Below are positions 1-7,700 of a stretch of DNA of 7,789 bases, one piece after another; within the stretch, counting starts at the first letter, position 1, and each line of letters opens with the position of its first letter. The position numbers and the translations under genes are program-made. Under the pieces are notes generated by a model. It was given only the letters and a program-made list of their open reading frames with translations. It did not search any database and had not been told where the DNA came from. Source of the DNA: Candidatus Cloacimonadota bacterium. GTDB taxonomy: Bacteria > Hydrothermota > E44-bin80. The DNA lies in NCBI GenBank assembly GCA_004375785.1, contig SOKM01000356.1, positions 1 through 7,789 of the forward strand, in the 5' to 3' direction.

Positions 1-90
1 TCAAGGAAAAACGAAAACAACAATTAACAGGGATTGTAAGAGAATATAAGAGATAAAAAAAAGTAAAAAATAAGGTTTTCTTTAGCTTTG
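1..90. other. AT-rich edge region, possibly the tail of a convergent gene
   Basis: This stretch is about 26% GC and A-rich on the plus strand. Plus frame 3 is open from the edge to a TAA at 54-56 and reads KEKRKQQLTGIVREYKR, a composition typical of a protein C-terminus. The other two plus frames stop at 25-27 and 47-49. If real, a convergent gene ends here and the repeat island sits between two converging genes. Only 17 codons are visible, so this is a possibility and not a gene call. Confidence 0.25.
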
Positions 91-106
91 GAGCGTCGGC
101 GACCTT
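49..106 (-). terminator. Possible weak intrinsic terminator for the minus-strand pair
   Basis: On the minus strand the arms AAGGT and ACCTT (102-106 and 72-76 in plus coordinates) flank a 25-base loop. They are followed at once by ATTTTTTACTTTTTTT. The T-rich tract downstream of the last gene is convincing, but the stem is only five pairs with a long loop, and one arm also takes part in the hairpin at 98-120. The call is therefore tentative. Confidence 0.2.
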
Positions 107-120
107 GGCGTAGGTAGGCC
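98..120. repeat. Second short imperfect inverted repeat in the island
   Basis: ACCT at 102-105 pairs with AGGT at 112-115 around TGGCGT, with outer arms GGC (98-100) and GCC (118-120) separated by small mismatched bases. It is weaker than the hairpin at 149-172 and probably belongs to a separate repeat unit next to it. Confidence 0.35.
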
Positions 121-148
121 TGTCAAGAGGGGATTATGAGATTGCCAC

Positions 149-172
149 GCCCTGGACCATACGGTTCAGGGC
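149..172. repeat. Short GC-rich inverted repeat (hairpin) within the island
   Basis: GCCCTGGACC at 149-158 pairs with GGTTCAGGGC at 163-172 around the loop ATAC. This gives nine Watson-Crick pairs and one G-T wobble. It is the core of the dispersed-repeat-like segment. There is no T-run directly after it on either strand, so it does not look like a standard intrinsic terminator, though it could still pause or protect a transcript end. Confidence 0.7.
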
Positions 173-227
173 TCGTAATGACACACAAACGCGGGGCGAA
201 AACTGCGGATACCGTTGACCGCTGCTC

Positions 228-1679
228 TTATTCAATAATATATATTACTTTCTCATTTAACTTGCCATTGATAAGTTTCCCTTCTTTTTTAACTGACCTT
301 ATATATGAAGATGCTATGTTTATCAGGTCGGCTATGTTTTTCTCAAAGAAGTCTCTATTTTCGTAAGAACGCCATCTTTCTGAACTCTTCAACAATTCAA
401 TTTCCTTCTTATATCCTTCCCCAAAACCTTCAAAATTGAGCCAGGAATAAAATGAGAGTCCGTCCTTCTTTATTGCTTTTCTGTTCTTGAAGAAATCTTT
501 TACGTTTGAGAACAGCAGTATATTACCATCAATGGAAAAATCGGGCATATTTTTTAAAAATAATTCATTGTTTCTCAAATTAAGAGGGAAATGTCTGTCA
601 AAAAGGTTTTCTAATTCTTTGTCAGGTTTTTCTACAATAATTGCAATCCCTTCTTCAAGTTGTGGCAGGATTTTCCCCTCCCTTATCTTTACAAAATTTC
701 CGAAACAGAGTGGTTTCATTGCTTCAACCTTCAGGAATATGGAGTCTGCAGCCTTTCCACCATGCAGCAAACGTTTTATTTCATTCTCAAGTTCTTCTCC
801 ATAAACAGGTTGAATCTTTATCAAATCTGCATTTCGAGGAGTTATGGGAAAAAGTTGTGATGTTTTTTTTAATGCTAAGGAATCAAAAGCAAAACCTTCA
901 ATAATGTTGTAAATGCGGTTCTCTTCTATTTGCTTTTGCTCTTTTTTGAGTGTTATAAGTCCCCTGTCAAACCACTCTTTTATTTCCTTCTGATTTTTGT
1001 AGAACCAGTATGATGTAAAATATGTGTTTCTTACGCTTTCAGAGGAAAGATAGAGAAGAATATCAAAATCTTCATTCAGGGGTTTATCAACCCAGCCTAA
1101 AAAATCTTCTTTTTTCCATTCTGTAAAATTGCTATCCTTGAGGAGTCTTTTAAGATAGAGTTCAAATTTATCAGGTTCATTCGAAAGAATAAGATTTCCC
1201 TCAATAAAGGCAAAATCTATCTCCTTATTGCCTGAAGCATCCTTCTTGAAATAGTAGGTAACAGTATCTATCCTTCCTTCACCAAAGCTCTCCCTTGACC
1301 GTGCAAGGCTGGACCTGAGATAATCCGACTCACTGATTTTCGTAATTAAGAGAAGTTCTAACTCACCAATATCAAAGAGCCAGATGCCTGTCTCTCCTCC
1401 GGAAAGGGTCGCAATGTTCTTTATTGAAATGGAAAATCCGAGAACCTCTTCAAACTCGTCCAATCTTTTAGGGAATTTTAATCCGAGTCGGGTGTTTTCA
1501 TACCATTCTATAACGGATGAAGACATAAAATTCCTGTAATGTCTGTCTCTTTGAAGCTCTGTTAAAAATTTGGAGAAATCCTTGAATTCAAGATAGATAA
1601 CAGGCTCATTCTCGATGGGGTGCAGTGACGATAGCATAATCAAGGTAAAAAGAGTCAAAAACAGTATTTTTTTAGTCAT
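228..1679 (-). CDS. Exported two-fold-repeated protein of unknown function, DUF3352-like layout
   Basis: This gene encodes 483 residues from the ATG at 1677-1679 to a TAA at 228-230. The start is chosen because GGAGGA lies 4 bases before it; an in-frame GTG four codons upstream overlaps that ribosome site and is unlikely to be used. Residues 1-21 form a Sec signal peptide (MTKK, then a hydrophobic stretch ILFLTLFTLIMLSSL). There is no lipobox cysteine and no other membrane segment, so the product should be periplasmic or secreted. The first half (about 27-180) has a FLTELQ helix, then LGFSISIKNIATLSGGETG, then DFAFIEGNLILSN. The second half repeats the last element as DFSIDGNILLFSN (380-392). 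This order resembles DUF3352-type exported proteins, a guess from pattern memory. No catalytic residues are recognised. It lies 46 bases after the giant TPR gene on the same strand, so the two are probably co-transcribed. Confidence 0.93.
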   Translation of the reverse strand: MTKKILFLTLFTLIMLSSLHPIENEPVIYLEFKDFSKFLTELQRDRHYRNFMSSSVIEWYENTRLGLKFPKRLDEFEEVLGFSISIKNIATLSGGETGIWLFDIGELELLLITKISESDYLRSSLARSRESFGEGRIDTVTYYFKKDASGNKEIDFAFIEGNLILSNEPDKFELYLKRLLKDSNFTEWKKEDFLGWVDKPLNEDFDILLYLSSESVRNTYFTSYWFYKNQKEIKEWFDRGLITLKKEQKQIEENRIYNIIEGFAFDSLALKKTSQLFPITPRNADLIKIQPVYGEELENEIKRLLHGGKAADSIFLKVEAMKPLCFGNFVKIREGKILPQLEEGIAIIVEKPDKELENLFDRHFPLNLRNNELFLKNMPDFSIDGNILLFSNVKDFFKNRKAIKKDGLSFYSWLNFEGFGEGYKKEIELLKSSERWRSYENRDFFEKNIADLINIASSYIRSVKKEGKLINGKLNEKVIYIIE

Positions 1680-1683
1680 AGTT

Positions 1684-1689
1684 TCCTCC
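1684..1689 (-). promoter_or_regulatory. Shine-Dalgarno site deciding the start of the exported protein
   Basis: Read on the minus strand the sequence is GTGGAGGAAACTATG. The near-perfect GGAGGA is 4 bases from the ATG at 1679. It rules against the GTG at 1691 as the start, because that codon partly overlaps the ribosome site. The 46-base gap to the upstream TAA is otherwise AT-rich, with no hairpin, which fits co-transcription with reinitiation at this site. Confidence 0.85.
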
Positions 1690-1725
1690 ACTTCTGGTTT
1701 ATTTAGTTTATCTGGTTTCTATCAT

Positions 1726-4700
1726 TTATAGTTGTTCGCCATTTGCAAGGTCTTCCTTGATGATGAACTTTTCTTCTTTTTTCATCTCTTCCATTTTCTT
1801 TTCAATACTTTTGAGTTTTTCTGCGATTTCCTCGCTCCTTTTCAGCGTCAGGAGTGACTCAAGGATAAAATGAGCATTTTCATAGTCCTCTATTCTTTCG
1901 TAAAATTGTGCGGTTTTACTAAGAACGGTAAAAAGAGCAGAATCAAGAGCAAGAGTATCTTTCTTTCCGTCAGATAAAAGGGTTCTTACTTTTGATATAT
2001 ACTGTTTTTTGCTCTCTTCATTATCATACCAGTCCAGGTAGTTGGAAGGGCTGAGTTGTGAACGGGCAATTAATTCTTGCGATTCTTCGTCCCTTTTTGC
2101 GTCGATTAACTTCACAATAAGTGAAAGCAAAATCTCTTTTGAATCTCCTTTGATATAGAGTGCCTTGTAAAGGTATGATATACTTTCATTGCCTTCAGTA
2201 AGTTCTGAGATAAGGAGAGGGGTCCGTGAGGAAGCATAAGGAAAATCTCTCATACCTGTAATTAAAATTGAAATGGCTTTCTTTTTCTTATTGAGTTTAT
2301 TTAACAATCGTGCCTTTGCAATGTAGATATCTTCTGATGGTGAATTGTTAAGTTTGCTGTCAATAATTGATAATGCTACTTCTCCACAATTTTCAATAAT
2401 CTCGAATGCTTCTTCCTTGAATTTTCTCTTGTTTCTACCTGTTATAATATTCAGTGCAATCTTGCAGCCATCCTGCACTTCCCCTTTTTCAAGTAACGCT
2501 CGTGCTTTGAGCAGTTTCGCCTCTTGCGAGCCCGGATTGACTCTTATCACCCTTTCAAGAAACTCATCTGAGCGTTCAAATTTCTTGAACTTATAGAGTA
2601 GTTTTACTACCTCAAGAAGTTCTGGATGGGAATAGTCGTACCTGAGCGCCAGCTCATTCAATATTTGCACTGCTTCATCATCTTTCTCCATTAATAGATA
2701 GGTCTCAGATAGCCCGAGATAGTTGGTTAATCCAGTCCACCCACTGGTAATCAATCTTTCATATATATACTGTTTTAACTCCAGTCCTTCATTACCGGCT
2801 AAATCAAGAGTCTTCAGGATTTCAGTCCAATTTGATACATATTCCCTGGATGTTATATAGTTCCTGAGCACCTTTATACCTTCTTTTCTTTTGTGAAGTT
2901 TGAAAAGGAGCTCTGCTTTCTGTGGGATAAACCAGTATGGAAGACTATCCTGTGAAATACCATCCTCAGTATCAATTAATAGTTCAAGAGCTTCGTTTAA
3001 CTTCTTATCGTCAATAAGAGATGCTATATAGGTTTTTCTCTGGTAGAAATTCTTCTGTGCTCTGGCTTTCTCAATTAGTCCTAAATACCTTTTTATAAAG
3101 AAGATTCTATCATTTAGGGATGTGTTTTTAAGAAGGATGCTGAAGAAACCTTCATTTTTCCTTATATTTGGTGAAATCTCCTTTAAAAATGCCTCGCTGT
3201 TCTTTATTGTTTGAAAGGTTAAATTGATTGCCCTCTTTGTTTCTCCGTATGAAAGAAGGTCTATTTTGCTCCGGAGATAATTAGAGAGTGCATTTTTCGC
3301 TTCTTTTTGAAAACCAAGAGAAATTAGAGAGTTGATATACTTCTCTTTGCCGTAAAAATCGTCTTTATCAAGATTTGCGAGGGTTTTCAGTGCATTCTTT
3401 TTATCACCAAGCGCTTTGTATGTCTGAGCGAGACTGATATAATTCTCAGTATCCTGTCTGAGCTCCACAGCTTTTACGAGGTAATTTAGTGCTGGTTTAT
3501 ATCTCTTTTTTTCGTAAAAGTAATTTCCAAGATGTCTGTAGTTTCTGCCGTTTCGGGGCGATGCCTCGATACGTGAAAACAGGTAAGAGGAATCTTCCAT
3601 TCCAAAGAGGAAACTATTGATATAGTAATCCTTACCTGTAAGCACATCGTGTCTTCTTTTATCTATCTTCTCGCCAATGGGTCTTATGTCAAGAATTTCC
3701 GTCATGTATTTCTTTCCCTCTTTCTTTTTGTAGTTAAGGTTAATGGAAACAAAAGCCTTTTTTGCCTTTTTCCATAATGTTCTTTTGTCCGGAAATCCAT
3801 TATCTATTATATCAAACGCACGTGTTCCATCTTGTTCTTTATAGAAGTAGTTAAGGAGCTGACCGCTGTATGAAGAAGGGGTGTGCGTTAGATTATTTAT
3901 TTCTTTACTCATATTGTTGTTTGAGAGGATTTCGAGGTATTGAGCTATAGTAGGAGAGAAGGACGAAAAGGTTGTTCGGTATTTCAAATAGCTCTCTATC
4001 GCAGTTTTATAATATTTTCTCAGCCATTTCAACTCTTCATCTTGTGATATCACCCTTGACAATTTCGCAAGCCTTGCATAATCAGAACTCTCTTTTTTCA
4101 GGAAATCGTATAACCTCTTAAAAGCTCCCCTTTCAGTATAAAAATTTGTTGTTTCATAAAAAGAAGGGTATTTTCTCGTCCTCTTTTCTTCTTTAAACTT
4201 CCAGAGAACTAATTTTTCAGTCAAATCCGGTAACTCAGAGGTTCTGGAAAACTGCAGGAATGACCTTGTTATATCCGATGTATGTGTAAAGCGAGTAAAA
4301 TCATTAAATGATTCATTGAGATACCTTCTATCCGATTCACTTGAGAAATCATTCCAGATAGAAGAAAGATTTCCAGAAAGGAAATATCTAATTCTTGAAC
4401 TTCGTGTGTAGGCTTCATTCCTTCTGTAGCTTTTCTCTTTCTTTGTCTCGTTATAGTACTTTGTATATTGGGAGAATAAAAATCTCATAAGTTCGTTCGC
4501 GTGTCCATTTCGAAGATAGGCTTCAGATAATGTTGACAGCATATTGTCATACAGATAGCCGTTATAGGGATATGTCTCCAGAGATACCTTTCCCTTCCTT
4601 GCATACTGAAATGCTTCATCTATAAGTCCGTAATCCAGGCAGATTCTCGCCACATCAAAATACTTTGCTGCACCCTTCGGCTTCGACTCTATAAGTTCGT

Positions 4701-7700
4701 CAAATTTCAGAAACATCTTTTGCTTTTCATCTCTCCTTAAATAGATGAGTGCAATTTTTTTAGTTATCTCATTTTTTGTTTTTGAGAGTATATAAGCATT
4801 CTCATACTCCTTTATTGCCTCCTCGTATCTCCCCTGGACAGTCAGTTTGTCTGCAAGTTCCTCGTGGAGATATGCCTTCTGCGGCTGGTTAGCAACTGCT
4901 TTTTCCAATTCTTCTATGGCAGCATCAATGTTCCCTTCTCTAAGGTAAAATCTCACAAGCACTATCTGCCATCTGTAATCCTTAAAAGACTTCTGAGCGG
5001 TTTTCATGTAGTAGTCTATCAGTCTTTTAACTGAATCCTGTTTTTTTGAAAATGTATATACCTCATCCAGAAGAGAAACATCTTCGGGGTTTCTATTGAC
5101 TGCCTCAATGTAATAATCCTGAGCCCTTGCATCCATTTTTATCTCTTTCAATCTTCGCGCAAGCCCAAGGTAAAGTTCTTTTGTAATATTCCTTTTTTGA
5201 GCATAGGATAATGGGGATTTGCCTACTAATTTTATTTTCTCCAGATAAACTTTTTCTAATCCTTTTGCATCACCGAATTTCTGATACATATCCCCTACCA
5301 AATTGAAATAATTAACATTGTACGGGTCCTCATTAAGAAGAAGAGCAAATGCTTTCTTTGCACGCTTGAAATCATCTATTGAAAGTGCACGGAATGCAAG
5401 ATTGTGCAGAATTGATGCCTTTCGTGCTCCCTTTGCTAATGATTGTGCTTCAAAGAGGAGGTCAAGCGCACCTGAGTGTTCATTATGTCTCCAGAGAAAT
5501 TCGCTGTATACTTCGAGTATATCACGCATTTCACGCGGTTCATCCTTGAGGATTCTGAGTAATTCTTTATAGATAGATTTTGCCTTCGAGAGTTTTTTTT
5601 GATTCTCATAAGTGGATGCAAGCAGGAGGTAATCTTCTACTTCATCCGTAATATCCACCAACCTCTTTGCATAATTAATGATTAGATAGGTTCTATCCGT
5701 TACCTCAAGTTCACTGAGTATTTCCCTGATTGTGTATGTATCCTGGAGAAACGGAAGAGCCTCTCCATACATATCGAGTTTTCTCTCATAAAGTCCAAGT
5801 CTCTCAAGATACTCTGCGTAAACGCTTACCACTTTATCAGGTGTATCACTCCTTTTTATTGTTTCTATAAAAGTTTCTTCAATAAGTTTTCTCAGGTTAT
5901 GAGTGTTTGTGAGATAGACAAGCCTTGAAGTAACCTCCTCCATTTCATAATAAAAATATTCACCTGCAAGGCTTGCATTAATGTATTCTTTTATGGCATT
6001 TCTGTAATCATCCAGTTCCTCGTAGAGGACAGCCATCTCCTTTGAAAAGAGTGTATCATTGAGAAAAATTTCTCTTGCTTTCTTTATAATAGAAGCAGCA
6101 TCTGCAAAATCATAGTAATCCCAGAGTATTGTTGCAACATTCCTGTATGCAGCTTCCGAACCAGGATAGAGGTCTATCCTTTTTACCCATTCAGTTTTTG
6201 CACTCTCGTATCTATTGGCTTCCACCAGCATTTCACCTAACTGTGTGTAAAGCGTATCGAGAGTGGGGAAGAGTTTAATCTCTCTTAGAAATACACCGAT
6301 ACCTTTTTCTGTCAGTTCCCTGTTTTCATAATAGTATGAAAAGTCAACCGACCTGTAAAGATTTGCGAGCCTTTCAGCGAATTCTAATCTGTCGGGGTAA
6401 AGCAGGGTAAGATATTGTAAAGGTTTTTCAGACATCTCATCCATTGAGAGATACCTTGCAGTCTCCGCTTCAAAGAGCCTGTAGAGTATTCCTTTCTTTT
6501 TTTGTGCTTTCTGCATATACTTTGTCAATTTCTTGTTCCTAGAAAGGTATCTTAGGAATCTCCTGCGTATTTCTTCGTCATAGAAGAAGTAGGTTTTATA
6601 GAGTCTTAAAAGTTCCCTCTCGTTTCTTGAAGACGAAACGCTGTAAAAACGGATAAGCCCTTTTGCGAAGTTGACATTATCAGGAAATTTTTTCATCCCG
6701 TATTTATACATTGCAAGATAAAATTGGTTTCCGGGGTCACGGAAGCTTTTCCTTGAGTCGAAGTGAACGAATTCCCGGAGGTAAGCTTCAAGTTCTTTAT
6801 CATTGAATATCTCTTTAACTTTGCGTGTCTGGTCTCTAAAGGCTTTTTTGCTCTCGTGCCGAATATACCACCTGGCGAGTTTGTGATACCAGGTTTTTTC
6901 ATCAAATTGCCTGATTGCATATTTATATACCTTTAATTCTTCGTGATAGAGATTGTAGTTATAAATAAGCGAGAGAAATCGCTCGTAAAGCTGCCTGTCC
7001 TCTGGATGTTTTTTAATCTCCTCCCAGTACAACCTGGTACATTGCGTATAGTCTTTTTGTGAAATTAGTTGAGAAACAAACCTTTCGAAAACTGCATGAT
7101 AATCCTCTATTTTGTTATCTTTTGTTAACCTGTTTAGAAGCTCTTTGTATGTTCTGTTCCCCTTCTCTTTTTTTCCAAGAGCAATGTAAGTCGATGCCAT
7201 TACTTCGTAGACCGTGACATACTTTCCCTTTTTGAATCTCTTTATATATTCATTACCCAGCTCTATAACCGGGTCGTATATGTGATGCCTCTTGAACTGG
7301 TGCATCATTAAAGCATACAGGGAATCTGCATTTTTTGTATACGGATATTTTTTGAGAATATACATAAAGACTTCATATGTAAACGATAAATTAATAATCA
7401 GTCCTTTCACATATTCAAAGTCGTCTTTTCTCCTGTCATAATCGAGTGTGTTATAGTAGAGGGAAAGAAATCCTCCACTTACCCCCGGGTTTTTATCAAA
7501 CGAAAAGATAATATCAGAAGTGGTTCTTGTATCAAAACAAACTGAGCCCAGAGATACATCGGTTAATAGATTAAAGATTTCGAAAAGGAGTTCCTCTGTT
7601 TCTCCTTTATTTGAAAGTGTTTTTAAGAAATAGTCGTAGGCGTAACGCGGATACCCGAGTCTTCTGTACAGTCTTCCAACAAGGTGGGTCTCATCAGGAT

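Larger units (their letters stand above)
91..227. repeat. GC-rich intergenic island resembling dispersed bacterial repeat elements
   Basis: By direct count positions 91-220 are about 58% GC, against about 26% in 1-90 and 231-300. No coding frame of interest crosses it. On the minus strand it contains GTCATTACGAGCCCTG, then GGGCGTGGCAATCTC. This is close to a recurrent intergenic sequence type in many bacterial and candidate-phylum genomes, in which GTCATTGCGAG and GCAATCTC flank a short hairpin. A second part, 91-120 (CGTCGGCGACCTTGGCGTAG), recalls another such dispersed element. The family resemblance is from memory; the composition shift and inverted arms are seen directly. It is not a recognised tRNA, rRNA or other RNA family. 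Confidence 0.55.

Noticed and set aside
91..227. tRNA or other known structural RNA in the GC-rich island
   Set aside because: GGTTCAGGG near 163 superficially resembles a T-arm, but the TTCRA pattern fails and no cloverleaf, signal-recognition or RNase P signature could be found.
136..366. Plus-strand open frame of 76 codons across the repeat island
   Set aside because: It overlaps the end of the exported protein gene on the other strand, starts inside the repeat-like hairpin region, and its translation shows no domain; it has no good ribosome site.
487..904. Three overlapping plus-strand open frames opposite the exported protein
   Set aside because: They lie wholly antisense to a well-supported signal-peptide gene and have low-complexity Ser/Phe-rich translations typical of the reverse complement of Lys/Glu-rich coding DNA.
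1617..1679. Lipoprotein signal peptide on the exported protein
   Set aside because: There is no cysteine at the end of the hydrophobic segment; the single cysteine in the protein is deep in the mature part.
1693..1718. Direct repeat TCTGGTTT (1693-1700 and 1711-1718) between the two genes as an operator
   Set aside because: An eight-base pair of direct repeats in AT-rich spacer is easily chance, and no promoter with normal spacing accompanies it.
1725..1748. TATAAAT and TTGCAA on the minus strand as a promoter for the exported protein
   Set aside because: The two boxes are only about 12 bases apart and the upstream one matches the -35 consensus at four of six positions; co-transcription is simpler.
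2345..2596. Plus-strand open frame inside the giant TPR gene
   Set aside because: It is antisense to clear TPR coding sequence and is Ser/Leu-rich without a recognisable domain.
5318..5572. Plus-strand open frame and an out-of-frame minus-strand frame (5436-5621) inside the TPR gene
   Set aside because: Both overlap uninterrupted TPR coding sequence in another frame and have no independent support.
6693..6920. Minus-strand 75-codon frame in a second frame of the TPR gene
   Set aside because: The TPR frame is continuous across the region, so this is a shadow and not evidence of a frameshift.
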